Positions 34,897-42,906 are shown, counted from the stretch's first letter. The stretch: 64,000 nucleotides of DNA from Sinorhizobium sp. 8-89 (GCF_030124325.1 NZ_JASKLR010000001.1:522200-586199), one strand, 5' to 3'. The notes: a model not told the origin generated them from the letters alone. Numbers and translations: made by a program.

Positions 34897-36399
34897 CTAC
34901 TGGAACGAGGTCTCGTAGAAGCTTCGGAGCTTGCGCGAATGCAGTTTCTCCGGCGGCATGGCCGCGAGCTTCTGCAAGGCTAGGATGCCGATCTTCAGAT
35001 GCTGGCTGATCTGCGTCCGGTAAAACGCGCTCGCCATGCCGGGCAGCTTCAATTCGCCGTGCAGCGGCTTGTCCGACACGCAAAGCAGCGTGCCGTAAGG
35101 CACGCGGAAGCGGAAGCCGTTGGCCGCGATCGTTGCCGACTCCATGTCGAGCGCGATTGCGCGCGCCTGAGAGAGGCGCTTGACGGGGCCGCGCTGGTCG
35201 CGCAGTTCCCAGTTTCGGTTGTCAATCGTCGCGACCGTGCCCGTGCGCATGATCTGCTTGAGATCATAACCCTTGTAGCCGGTCATCTCGGCAACGGCGT
35301 CCTGCAACGCAACCTGCACTTCCGCGAGCGCCGGCAGCGGGATCCAGACCGGCAGATCGTCATCGAGCACGTGATCCTCGCGCATATAGGCATGTGCCAG
35401 CACATAGTCGCCGAGGCGCTGGCTGTTTCTGAGGCCGGCGCAATGACCGAGCATCAGCCAGACATGCGGGCGCAGCACCGCGATGTGGTCCGTGATCGTC
35501 TTGGCGTTGGACGGGCCGACGCCGATGTTGACCAAGCTGATGCCGCCATGGCCCTTTTTTTTCAGATGATAAGCCGGCATCTGCGGCAGACGTCCGAGGG
35601 TATAGTCGGCATCCGGCTTGTCGGCACCCGCCGGGGTTACGATATTGCCGGGCTCGACGAAGGCGGTGTACCCATTGCCGCCTTCTGCCATCTGCTGCCG
35701 GGCCCAGGCGCAGAACTCGTCGACATAAAACTGGTAGTTCGTGAAGAGCACGAAATTCTGGAAATGCGCGGGACTGGTCGCCGTGTAGTGGCTGAGCCGG
35801 GCCAGCGAATAATCGATGCGCTGCGCCGTGAACGGAGCAAGCGGCGACGGTTCGCCGGGGCCCGGCTCGTAGGAACCATTGGCGATCTCGTCGTCGGTCG
35901 TCGTGAGGTCCGGCGCGTCGAACAGATCGCGTAGCGGGATGTCAATGGTCTCGGCGGCCGAGGCCTCGACATGAGCGGCCTCGCCGAAGGCGAAATGCAA
36001 CGGTATCGGTGTCGCCGATTCGGATACGGTGACACCCACACCATGATTGCGCATCAGGTGCCCGAGCTGTTCCTTCAGGTAGTGGCGGAAGAGTTTGGGT
36101 CGGGTGATCGTCGTCGTGTAGACCCCGGGCGCACTGACGTAGCCGAAGGAAAGCCTGGAATCGACGTGGCCGAAGCTGCTCGTCTCGATGCTGACTTGCG
36201 GATAGCAGGCACGGAAACGCGTGAGCGGCGCATCGCTCTTTCCAAGCCCTTCGAACGCCTCGCGGAGGAAGCGGGTGTTGCGTTCGTAGAGAGCCTCCAG
36301 GCAATCGACGGCCTCGGCCGGATGCTCGAAGAGTTGCGGCTCGATTGGTTCAGGGGTTGCGATGGAGAGAACGGAGTTTGAAGAGATTCGTTTGTTCAT
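34897..36399 (-). CDS. amn: AMP nucleosidase
   Basis: This enzyme hydrolyses AMP to adenine and ribose 5-phosphate and helps set purine and energy balance. The 500-residue protein has an N-terminal DUF4-type regulatory half (about residues 20-200) and a C-terminal nucleoside phosphorylase-like catalytic half with SLVNIGVGPSNAKTITDHIA, MLGHCAGLR and DMESATIAANGFRFRVPYGT. Length and layout are like E. coli Amn. It stands alone, and its stop lies one base past the convergent UPF0104 gene's stop. Confidence 0.93.
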   Translation of the reverse strand: MNKRISSNSVLSIATPEPIEPQLFEHPAEAVDCLEALYERNTRFLREAFEGLGKSDAPLTRFRACYPQVSIETSSFGHVDSRLSFGYVSAPGVYTTTITRPKLFRHYLKEQLGHLMRNHGVGVTVSESATPIPLHFAFGEAAHVEASAAETIDIPLRDLFDAPDLTTTDDEIANGSYEPGPGEPSPLAPFTAQRIDYSLARLSHYTATSPAHFQNFVLFTNYQFYVDEFCAWARQQMAEGGNGYTAFVEPGNIVTPAGADKPDADYTLGRLPQMPAYHLKKKGHGGISLVNIGVGPSNAKTITDHIAVLRPHVWLMLGHCAGLRNSQRLGDYVLAHAYMREDHVLDDDLPVWIPLPALAEVQVALQDAVAEMTGYKGYDLKQIMRTGTVATIDNRNWELRDQRGPVKRLSQARAIALDMESATIAANGFRFRVPYGTLLCVSDKPLHGELKLPGMASAFYRTQISQHLKIGILALQKLAAMPPEKLHSRKLRSFYETSFQ

Positions 36400-36556
36400 G
36401 TCGCATTATAGGCTGCGGCTCCTGACAAGCAAACGACAAGATTGCAGGGCAATGCGGAAAAACATGCGCGATTTCCCTTGGCCTCCCTCCAACTATCTGG
36501 AATCAAAGGCGCTCGGAGCGGCCCAACTCTGCCTTTCGCATCTTTCGCTTGCACGC

Positions 36557-36880
36557 TCAGCGCGGGCCTGCGAGGATGATCGCGCTGCCGGCGACCGCTA
36601 GCGCGACGCCGGTCACGTCCCAGCGATCCGGGCGCACACCCTCGGCCAGCCAGAGCCAGGCGAGCGAAGCGGCGATATAGACGCCGCCATAGGCGGCATA
36701 GGCGCGGCCCGCGGCAGCCGCATCGATCATCGTCAAGAGCCAGGCAAAAGGCGCGAGCGACCCCATGCCGGGCATAAGCCACCAGATGGATTTGCCGAGC
36801 TTGAGCCACGCCCAGAAGGCAAAGCATCCGGCGATTTTGGCAAGTGCCGCCGCGAGATAGATTGCGAATGATGGCGTGGT
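36557..36880 (-). CDS. YnfA/UPF0060-family small membrane protein, start unclear
   Basis: The frame encodes four hydrophobic segments that match Ynf[58 protein letters not shown] and [19 protein letters not shown]. Family homologues begin about two residues before the first of these, but no ATG, GTG or TTG exists in frame there; the codons read ACC ACG CCA TCA TTC GCA. The first in-frame ATG (36775) would delete the first helix and a half. Either a rare start such as ACG near 36877 is used, or there is a frameshift or sequence error. The 5' limit given is the extent of similarity, not a start. Confidence 0.65.
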   Translation of the reverse strand, partial: TTPSFAIYLAAALAKIAGCFAFWAWLKLGKSIWWLMPGMGSLAPFAWLLTMIDAAAAGRAYAAYGGVYIAASLAWLWLAEGVRPDRWDVTGVALAVAGSAIILAGPR

Positions 36881-36954
36881 TTTCCGAAGCCGTTCATCGG
36901 GAAGGGATCGGAATTTCAGTCCAGGTGCAAGAGGGAGCGGTCGCGAGCTTGCTG

Positions 36955-37125
36955 TCAGCTCATGGCTTGACGCTGGAGCGTCACGAAAAGGACGAGGCCG
37001 GCACCGTTTCCGATGCCGAGGCCTGCGGCCTTGGTGTAAGCGACCGCCCCGATCGGCGCCATCAGCAGGCTCGTGAGCAACAGGACCCGGAGCGAGAGAA
37101 TAGCGGAAGTGGCGAGAGCAGCCAT
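36955..37125 (-). CDS. small membrane protein (56 residues)
   Basis: This short frame encodes a hydrophobic 56-residue protein with one helix at about residues 8-31 and a second hydrophobic stretch at about 36-50. AAAGGA lies eight bases before the ATG at 37125. No family is recognised. It lies upstream of the YnfA-like gene on the same strand, 75 bases away, and could be co-transcribed with it. Confidence 0.55.
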   Translation of the reverse strand: MAALATSAILSLRVLLLTSLLMAPIGAVAYTKAAGLGIGNGAGLVLFVTLQRQAMS

Positions 37126-37138
37126 TTTCGGTTCCTTT

Positions 37139-37206
37139 GGAGCAATTTCACGAAAAGTGAATAGCGGTTTTCCGCCCGGAATTGCGTGAGCTTCAGGGGT
37201 CTAGAG
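37139..37206 (+). repeat. dispersed intergenic repeat, family 2 (copy b)
   Basis: This copy reads GAGCAATTTCACGAAAAGTG, then AATAGCGGTTTTCCGCCCGG and AATTGCGTGAGCTTCAGGGG, ending TCTAGAGC. It sits exactly between two small minus-strand genes, and its last bases contain the stop codon of the 57-residue gene at 37201. Confidence 0.6.
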
Positions 37207-37374
37207 CTTGGCCTGGCAATATTGTGCCGTGTGGGCGGTGCAGTCGGTCAGCGAGCCGAGATAGGTGCTTTGACGGCGGCGCTGCGTATCGGCACTGACC
37301 GCGGCAGCGAGCGTCATCGCGAAGACAACCATCAGCAGACTGATGATGGTGAGGCGCCGAGCGAGAATATCCAT
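37201..37374 (-). CDS. small secreted protein (57 residues)
   Basis: This frame encodes 57 residues: a signal-like N-terminus (MDILARRLTIISLLMVVFAM, probable cleavage after AAAVSA near residue 28) and a short mature part with two cysteines (TDCTAHTAQYCQAKL) that could form a disulfide. The SD before the ATG is weak (GGACAGAACC). The stop codon falls in the edge of a family 2 repeat. No family is recognised. Confidence 0.5.
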   Translation of the reverse strand: MDILARRLTIISLLMVVFAMTLAAAVSADTQRRRQSTYLGSLTDCTAHTAQYCQAKL

Positions 37375-37508
37375 GGTTCTGTCCGTTGGCTGGAGGCACG
37401 TTGAAATCGATAATGGCCTTTTTGCACAACCAAACTGAATTTATGCTGAGATGTCCGTTCATCTCCGGTTCATCTTCGCAAGCTGCCCTAATGCATATCT
37501 CCTCAGAT

Positions 37509-37595
37509 CGCAGTGAATTTAGCGAGACATGCAGCACTTCAGACATGCCACAGCGACCTTTGCGCGTCTGAAAAGACGCACGGCGCTGTAGTCTT
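37509..37595 (+). repeat. intergenic palindromic repeat, family 1 (copy D)
   Basis: This copy has GACATGCAGCACTTCAGACA, TGCCACAGCGACCTTTGCGC, then the hairpin GCGTCTGAAAAGACGC and GGCGCTGTAG. It lacks the first palindrome of copy B. It lies upstream of the GST gene. Confidence 0.65.
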
Positions 37596-37651
37596 GCCGG
37601 CGGCAGCAGGCATGCCTACCTCTCTACTCTTGCAACCTCAGGAGAAACAGG

Positions 37652-38353
37652 ATGACTGCTCCGATCGAGCTTTATTACTGGCCGACCCCAAACGGCTGGA
37701 AGATCACGATCATGCTGGAGGAACTCGGCGTTCCTTACGTGGTTAAATACGTCAATATCGGGCGAGGCGAGCAGTTCGCTCCGGATTTCCTGAAGATCGC
37801 ACCCAACAATCGAATGCCGGCGATCATCGATCCCGATGGTCCGGGCGGCCAGCCGATATCGGTGTTCGAGTCGGGGGCGATCCTGCAATATCTCGGGCGC
37901 AAATACGGCAAGTTTTATCCTGCCGACGAACGGGCCCGCGTCGAAGTCGATCAATGGCTCTTCTGGCAGATGGGCGGCCTAGGCCCCATGGCGGGACAGA
38001 CCCATCATTTCCGCCAATATGCTCCGGAGAAGATCGAATACGCTATCAACCGCTATACCAACGAGGCAAACCGTCTCTATGGCGTGATGAACAAGCGTCT
38101 TGCCGATAGGCCGTTCCTCGCCGGCGATTATTCCATCGCGGACATGGCCTGCATCGGCTGGGTGATCCCGCACGAGAACCAGGGGCAGGACTTGAATGAT
38201 TTCCCGAATCTGAAGCGCTGGTTCGAGGCGGTGCTTGCGCGGCCGGCTGTCCAGAAGGCGATCGAAGTGGGCAAGGAGGAGCGCGCCCGCCAGCAGAGCC
38301 TGGCCGAGGATCAGGAAGCGCAGAAGATCTTGTTTGGGCAGCGCGCCCGTTGA
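37652..38353 (+). CDS. glutathione S-transferase (YfcG/YghU-like)
   Basis: This 233-residue GST resembles the Nu-class disulfide-bond oxidoreductases YfcG and YghU. The thioredoxin-like domain begins IELYYWPTPNGWKI (catalytic Thr/Asn region, residues 12-14), has RMPAIIDPDG with the cis-proline, and FESGAILQYLG for glutathione binding. The all-helical domain follows, with DYSIADMACIGWV. CAGGAG lies ten bases before the ATG. The likely role is glutathione-dependent thiol/disulfide or peroxide chemistry in the cytosol. Confidence 0.9.
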   Translation: MTAPIELYYWPTPNGWKITIMLEELGVPYVVKYVNIGRGEQFAPDFLKIAPNNRMPAIIDPDGPGGQPISVFESGAILQYLGRKYGKFYPADERARVEVDQWLFWQMGGLGPMAGQTHHFRQYAPEKIEYAINRYTNEANRLYGVMNKRLADRPFLAGDYSIADMACIGWVIPHENQGQDLNDFPNLKRWFEAVLARPAVQKAIEVGKEERARQQSLAEDQEAQKILFGQRAR

Positions 38354-38359
38354 GATGAA

Positions 38360-38389
38360 GAGGGGCAACCACGATGAGCGGTGCCCCTC
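38360..38389. terminator. hairpin between convergent GST and DUF2147 genes
   Basis: GAGGGGCA at 38360-38367 pairs with TGCCCCTC at 38382-38389, and outer GAGAT/ATCTC can extend it with a small bulge. It lies between two convergent stops and probably serves both genes. Confidence 0.65.
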
Positions 38390-38404
38390 ATGATCTCGAC
38401 GTTG

Positions 38405-38746
38405 TTACAGACGCGTCCAGGTCTGCGATTTGCAAAGCACCTTCAGCACACAGCCTTTCATCTTCAGCGAATTGCCGTTGACTGCACCCGAGCCGCTATA
38501 GGTCTTGTCATTTTCCGGATCGGTGATTTCGCCGCTATAGCTGCCGTCGGTTCCGGTGAGATTGCCGATGCGTTTGCCCGCGTGCTTTCCGGTTTTCAAG
38601 GTAACGCAATATGCGCCGCCGCACGGTACGATTTCGGCGGTGGCGCCGCTTGCAGTCTTCCAGTTGCCGACGATCGGTTCTGCGGCAATGGCCGAGCAGG
38701 CGGTGCCGAAGGCAACGGCCGCTGCGATGAGCAATGTGCGAATCAT
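38405..38746 (-). CDS. DUF2147-type secreted protein
   Basis: This 113-residue protein has a signal peptide (cleavage after CSAIAA near residue 22) and then the DUF2147 pattern, starting EPIVGNWKTASGATAEIVPCG and ending GCVLKVLCKSQTWTRL, with two short Cys pairs. DUF2147 proteins are lipocalin-like periplasmic proteins of unknown function. GGAGGA lies six bases before the ATG. An operator-like TTACGCGTACGTAAA is 101 bases upstream. Confidence 0.85.
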   Translation of the reverse strand: MIRTLLIAAAVAFGTACSAIAAEPIVGNWKTASGATAEIVPCGGAYCVTLKTGKHAGKRIGNLTGTDGSYSGEITDPENDKTYSGSGAVNGNSLKMKGCVLKVLCKSQTWTRL

Positions 38747-39351
38747 TCAATTCCTCCGATAAGAAAAGCGGCCGGTATTGTAGCGTGTACCGGCCCAACC
38801 TGAACGCCTCATAACGAGCGGTCTCCCACCGCCGGGCGAAACGTAGCTTACGCGTACGTAAAGGTAAATATCCGCAGCGTCGCTGGAATTGTATTTTGTC
38901 GCGTGCCGGAGAGCCGCGGAAAATCGGCGAAGGTCGCTGGTTCGGATGGTTGATGCTGTTTTTGTGGTTAGCGTTTGGTTGAAATCCGCAGTTGAATATT
39001 TCGTAAATTTTGAAGCAAATCCACGCTGTTCCAGGCGATCCGATGCTTAATGAAAGCTCAAGTTTACCAACCGTTTGAACTTTGTTTGCGTCAAATTAAG
39101 CATGCATTTTAAGCGAGCTTTGAAGGCCGTGCGGCATACTTCAATCCATAAGACGAGCGGAGAAAACAACCCGCCGAACCGCCGAAAGCGACACTGCAAA
39201 AGACGGTGCGTTTTTCGGAAGGCCCGCAAAGAGGCACGACTGAACAGGGACAAAACAAGTGCTGATTTGGAGCAAGGTCCGCCCCAAGGGCGGGCCGCTT
39301 CAGCCGGATCAATCAGGCAAGACATCAATCAGGCAAGACAGGGACAAGACA
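38747..39351. other. 605-base intergenic region before the Sel1 gene
   Basis: No gene with an SD was found. The region holds the operator-like TTACGCGTACGTAAA at 38848-38862, an AT-rich stretch at about 38960-39130, a GC hairpin near 39277-39297 (GTCCGCCC/GGGCGGGC), and a perfect 16-base tandem duplication at 39308-39339 just before the Sel1 start. A small RNA could lie here, but nothing specific shows it. Confidence 0.5.
39308..39339 (+). repeat. perfect 16-base tandem duplication
   Basis: ATCAATCAGGCAAGAC occurs twice without a gap (39308-39323 and 39324-39339). It ends 12 bases before the ATG of the Sel1-like gene and so lies in the ribosome-binding region. Confidence 0.85.
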
Positions 39352-39618
39352 ATGGCACGCTTTGACATGCAGCTCGCTTCGGATGCCGCAATGGGTGGTG
39401 AAAACCAAGCGGACGTATTTTGTGAAATGGGCCTGGCCTATGCGACGGGCCGTGGACGGCCGGTCGATCTCGTTGCCGCCCACAAGTGGCTGAACATTGC
39501 CGCCATCAAGGGCTCGGACCGCGCCGCGGACCTGCGCGCCGACCTGGCGGCAACGATGAGCAAAACCGATTTAGCCTACGCATTGCGTGCGGCTCGCGAA
39601 TGGATGACGGTACATTGA
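39352..39618 (+). CDS. Sel1-repeat-like small protein
   Basis: This 88-residue protein contains one clear Sel1/TPR-like unit, EMGLAYATGRGRPVDLVAAH, followed by KWLNIAAIKGSDRAADLRAD and a helical tail. There is no signal peptide. I start at the ATG at 39352 (MARFDMQ), with the weak SD GGGACAAG; the upstream in-frame ATG at 39259 would place the tandem duplication inside the coding region. Single-unit Sel1 proteins may be adaptors; the function is unknown. Confidence 0.8.
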   Translation: MARFDMQLASDAAMGGENQADVFCEMGLAYATGRGRPVDLVAAHKWLNIAAIKGSDRAADLRADLAATMSKTDLAYALRAAREWMTVH

Positions 39619-39704
39619 TGAACGCGCAGGCCGCGCTTCTTTCCCGGCCGCGCAGAGACTTTGCGGGGACAACCGGTTGGCCTCCTTGCTCGATCAGTTG
39701 AGCG

Positions 39705-40829
39705 CTAGGTGCTCGCTGCCAGGCTCCCGAGAACGTCGGGCAGGGCAGCCTCGAGCAGGTTCATTTCAGCTTCGGGTCCGGTGCTGACCCGGATGCAGCG
39801 ATTGAGCGGGGCAACACCCGGCATGCGGATGAAAACACCGTGATCACTCATCAGGCGGTCGACGATCGCTCGCGCATGGGTCGCGTCGCGTCCGCAATCG
39901 ATGGCCACGAAATTGGTGGCCGATGGCAATGGTGTAAGCCCGTTGTCGCGCGCTATGGCAGAGATTCGATCGCGTGACGCCGTTATTCTCGCAATGACTT
40001 GCCTGAGGTAGTGCTGGTCGGCGAGGGCAGCAATCGCTGCGGCGACGCCGACACGATTCATTCCGAAATGATTGCGGATCTTGTCGAATGCCGCGGCCGT
40101 GCCGGGCGTCGCAAGCGCGTAGCCGACGCGCGATCCAGCAAGGCCATAGGCCTTGGAAAAGGTGCGCGTGCGTACGACGTTTGGCTTGTCGATCAAGCTG
40201 CCGATCGTCGGTATCGATTCCGGCGGCGCCGTTTCGCTATAGGCCTCGTCGAGGATGAGCAGCGTCGTTTCCGGCAGGGCACTTGCGAATTCGACGATTC
40301 GATCGGCCGGCCACCAGCTCCCCATCGGGTTGTCCGGGTTGGCGAAGTAGACGAGCGGTGCGTTCTCGCGCTTCACGGCGGCGAGCAAGCCGTCGAGATC
40401 CTCCCTATCGTCGACATAAGGAACTGTGACCAGACGCCCGCCGTGCCCGGCGACATGATAATTGAATGTCGGATAGGCTCCGAACGACGTCACCACCGGC
40501 ATGCCGGGTTCGATGACAAGGCGGACGATCTGGCCGAGCAGTCCGTCTATGCCTTCGCCGATCGCAATGTTGGCGGGAGAGGTTCCCAGGTGGCCGGCGA
40601 GTGCCTGCTTCAAATCGTAGTTCTCAGGGTCGGCATATTTCCAGGTCTCGCCGGCCGCTTGCTGCATGGCGAGCAGCACCGAATTTGCCGGACCGAATCC
40701 ACTTTCATTGGCCCCGATGCGTGCCGCGATCGTCCGGCCGCGCTGACGTTCGATCGCTTCGGGCCCAACGAAGGGAATGGTTGCTGGCAAAGACTGGATA
40801 AGCGGCGTGAGGCGTGAGAATGCGGACAT
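39705..40829 (-). CDS. histidinol-phosphate aminotransferase-type PLP enzyme
   Basis: This 374-residue class I/II aminotransferase is of the HisC type, which converts imidazole acetol phosphate and glutamate to histidinol phosphate; many paralogues act on aromatic amino acids instead. It has EGIDGLLGQIVRLVIEPGMP, YFANPDNPMGSWWP, LLILDEAYSE, the PLP lysine in TRTFSKAYGLAGSRVGY, and the C-terminal arginine region GVAPLNRCIRVSTG. I start at 40829 (MSAFSRLTPLI); the frame is open far upstream, to 41393, but that part overlaps the PilZ gene. No other his gene is nearby. Confidence 0.85.
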   Translation of the reverse strand: MSAFSRLTPLIQSLPATIPFVGPEAIERQRGRTIAARIGANESGFGPANSVLLAMQQAAGETWKYADPENYDLKQALAGHLGTSPANIAIGEGIDGLLGQIVRLVIEPGMPVVTSFGAYPTFNYHVAGHGGRLVTVPYVDDREDLDGLLAAVKRENAPLVYFANPDNPMGSWWPADRIVEFASALPETTLLILDEAYSETAPPESIPTIGSLIDKPNVVRTRTFSKAYGLAGSRVGYALATPGTAAAFDKIRNHFGMNRVGVAAAIAALADQHYLRQVIARITASRDRISAIARDNGLTPLPSATNFVAIDCGRDATHARAIVDRLMSDHGVFIRMPGVAPLNRCIRVSTGPEAEMNLLEAALPDVLGSLAAST

Positions 40830-40942
40830 GCGAGAAGCTGAACCCCGTTCGAACAAAACGCCGCGGAACTTACCGCATATGTGCGGGAATCGGAATCGAT
40901 TTTGCGGAAAAGATCGTTCTGCCTGCACCTCGGGCTTGGGGG

Positions 40943-41368
40943 TCACTCGACGAAGCCCCAGTTGACGGATGCAGGACGACGGGAAACCGACGCCAGGTCG
41001 GATTGAGTATTTCTGTTCTGACCGGTGAAAAACTCGCCGCGCACGATTTCGTGCAGGAATGCCTCGTCGATCGCCTTGATGAATTGCACGCCGATGCGCT
41101 CTCCCTTGCGGTAGACTTCGGCGCATCCGATGCGAAATTTCGTCCCGACAATATGGAGATAATAGTGCTGCGATAGCCCGATCGTCGTGCTCACGGAAAA
41201 GCTCGCTCCGCCGCGCGAGATGTCGATCATTTTGCAGGCGCGTATGGAGACGCCGCCGAGCGCCGGCCGCACCGACATCAGCGTGCCGGCCTGGCCGATC
41301 GAAAAGCGCTCGTATCGACGCTCGTAGAGCAGCGAGGGCGCGAGCGAATACATGGTCGACTGCAGCAT
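40943..41368 (-). CDS. PilZ-domain protein
   Basis: This 141-residue single-domain protein has a full c-di-GMP-binding PilZ signature: the arginine motif YERRYERFSI (about residues 15-24) and DISRGGASFSV (about 49-59), followed by the beta-barrel and a short disordered tail. GGAG lies nine bases before the ATG at 41368. It is followed upstream, on the same strand, by a second PilZ-like gene at 41589. It probably couples c-di-GMP level to motility or surface polysaccharide, but its partner is unknown. Confidence 0.85.
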   Translation of the reverse strand: MLQSTMYSLAPSLLYERRYERFSIGQAGTLMSVRPALGGVSIRACKMIDISRGGASFSVSTTIGLSQHYYLHIVGTKFRIGCAEVYRKGERIGVQFIKAIDEAFLHEIVRGEFFTGQNRNTQSDLASVSRRPASVNWGFVE

Positions 41369-41588
41369 GCGTCATACTCCGGAAGCCCCGCATGAAGCGG
41401 CGATTGCGTTTCCACGAAGCCCGGACAAGTCATTTGCCGGTGCCTCCCACTGCCTGCAGAAGGCAGGAAGGCTTCTCAACAGTTTCCAGCGGGAAACTTG
41501 CAATCCCTTGAAGGCAATCGATAAGAATCTAATGAGCTTGCTTATTTGAGTGTCGCCGCGAGTTCCCGACGGGAACGTCGCGTGGCGC

Positions 41589-41945
41589 TTAGAGGCCGCC
41601 GCTGGAAAATTGCAAGCGGATCAGCCGGCGCAGAAAGTCTTGGGCAAGCAGCATATTGAAGCGCACGCCAAGCTCCGTGCCGCTGCGATGGACCTCGGCG
41701 CAGCCGATCTCCTCTTTGAAGCCGTCGATTTCCAGGAAGAAGTGCTTCGGCAGCATGATTGCTGCATTGAAGTCGAGCATCGCACCACCAATCGAGATAT
41801 GCCGAAGCAGGCATTGATATTTGGTCTTCGCCTTCAGTTGCTTGCCGATGACGAGGATGCGGCATGGACGCTCGATGAAATAATGCTGGTACACCGCCGC
41901 GGCTTGACCGGGCTTTGCCAGCGCGACATGCATGATCATCGACAT
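41589..41945 (-). CDS. PilZ-like protein with degenerate ligand motif
   Basis: This 118-residue protein aligns by eye with the adjacent PilZ protein: FIERPCRILVIG stands where the RxxxR motif should be, HISIGGAMLDF stands for DxSxxG, then IGCAEVHRSGTELGVRFN matches IGCAEVYRKGERIGVQFI. The arginine motif is shortened (R-P-C-R) and the Asp of the second motif is His, so c-di-GMP binding may be weak or lost. GGAGG lies five bases before the ATG at 41945; an upstream ATG at 41975 is less likely. The pair probably arose by duplication. Confidence 0.75.
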   Translation of the reverse strand: MSMIMHVALAKPGQAAAVYQHYFIERPCRILVIGKQLKAKTKYQCLLRHISIGGAMLDFNAAIMLPKHFFLEIDGFKEEIGCAEVHRSGTELGVRFNMLLAQDFLRRLIRLQFSSGGL

Positions 41946-42403
41946 CGCAGCCTCCGAAAATGCCGATTCTTCCATCCACCACGCGATTGCGGTCGGCCTC
42001 CGCCGGAATAACCGCTCGAGAGCGTGGCGGCTATTTTCCGCGGACGGCCTTGCTTCGGCCTTGCGAAGGCGGCGCTATTTGCGAGAGCTTCGGACTTTCG
42101 CGAAGCCGGACGTTGTCTCACCGGCAAAAGTAATGTTTCCCGCAGGAGCTACGACCCGCGATAGCCGGCGCCCGGATCTTCCGAACACGGATGCACGCGC
42201 CAGTATATGAGATCGGTCGCTGCCTCGAAGGTGTTGGGGCCTGTTCCCGAGGCGCAGCCCGACGAAGCTGCCCACGGCGCGTGTTCATGCGTCCTGACAA
42301 AGCGTCGACCAATGCGCTGCCAAGGATGAAAATCGTGTGATTTCCTGAAATCTGACAAAAAAATCTTGCAATGATGACGCGGTGACACTAGTCAGGCGCT
42401 AAC
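41946..42403. other. 458-base intergenic region between PilZ-like gene and tRNA-Ser
   Basis: I see no gene with a good SD here. The only evident structures are GC-rich dyads near 42020-42110 (for example GCGAAAGTCCGAAGCTCTCGC on the minus strand). The promoter of the tRNA presumably lies at about 42340-42395. Confidence 0.45.
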
Positions 42404-42493
42404 GGAGAGGTGGCCGAGTGGTCGAAGGCGCTCCCCTGCTAAGGGAGTATACCGGAAACGGTATCGAGGGTTCGAATCCCTTCTTCTCCGCCA
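42404..42493 (+). tRNA. tRNA-Ser (anticodon GCU)
   Basis: A complete class II tRNA: acceptor GGAGAGG at 42404-42410 pairs with CTTCTCC (one G-T wobble), the D arm has TGGCCGAGTGGTCGAAGGC, the anticodon stem CTCCC/GGGAG encloses C-T-GCT-A-A (anticodon at 42438-42440), a long variable arm ACCGGAAACGGT is typical of serine, and the T arm reads GGGTTCGAATCCC. Discriminator G and CCA are encoded. It reads AGC/AGU codons. Confidence 0.97.
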
Positions 42494-42643
42494 TCTTATC
42501 GTCCGCCTATAGCGGCTCGCGGATTTTTCATCTCGACAAGGACTCTTTGCAAGGCGCTTAGTCTGCGCGCACGCAAACGCTCCGCCCTTCCAGTCTTTCT
42601 TTTCATCGTTCACCTGTCGCGGCAAGCCGTCCGGTTCCCTGAA

Positions 42644-42707
42644 GAATCGGCGAGGTCCTTAGGCTCAATAGATTCGCGAATCTAGCTTGTTGATTCTCCT
42701 GTGAATC
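42644..42707. promoter_or_regulatory. cluster of five GANTC sites upstream of the porin
   Basis: Sites are at 42644 (GAATC), 42671 (GATTC), 42678 (GAATC), 42692 (GATTC) and 42703 (GAATC). AGATTCGCGAATCT at 42670-42683 is a perfect 14-base palindrome, and GAATCGGCGA occurs twice (42644 and 42703). This density is well above chance for a high-GC sequence. Confidence 0.6.
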
Positions 42708-42891
42708 GGCGAAAAAGCTCTCGCAGGCATTTCGCGTAGCGGCTCTTGGGCGACATCTTGTTTGTGAGAAGACCGGGAGGCGGAACCGCTGATGCCCGGT
42801 TTTGCCCCCCTTTTTGGCTATTTTCTGCCCCTTTCTGAGACAGACGGCTCGCTCCGCCTTCATGGTAACCCCCTGTGGCAAAAGGATTTTC

Positions 42892-42906
42892 TTAACACTT
42901 TGTTAA
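42892..42906. promoter_or_regulatory. CtrA-type box upstream of the porin
   Basis: TTAACACTTTGTTAA is an exact TTAA-N7-TTAA, the consensus for CtrA binding in alphaproteobacteria. It lies 242 bases upstream of the porin ATG, so it could sit at the promoter of a long-leader transcript. Confidence 0.55.

Noticed and set aside
40830..41393. N-terminal extension of the HisC-type aminotransferase
   Set aside because: The added 188 residues are Arg-rich and overlap the PilZ gene on the same strand in another frame. Family proteins begin near 40829.
42494..42625. Frames overlapping tRNA-Ser and the DNA after it
   Set aside because: They read through the tRNA on the opposite strand and have no SD or homology.
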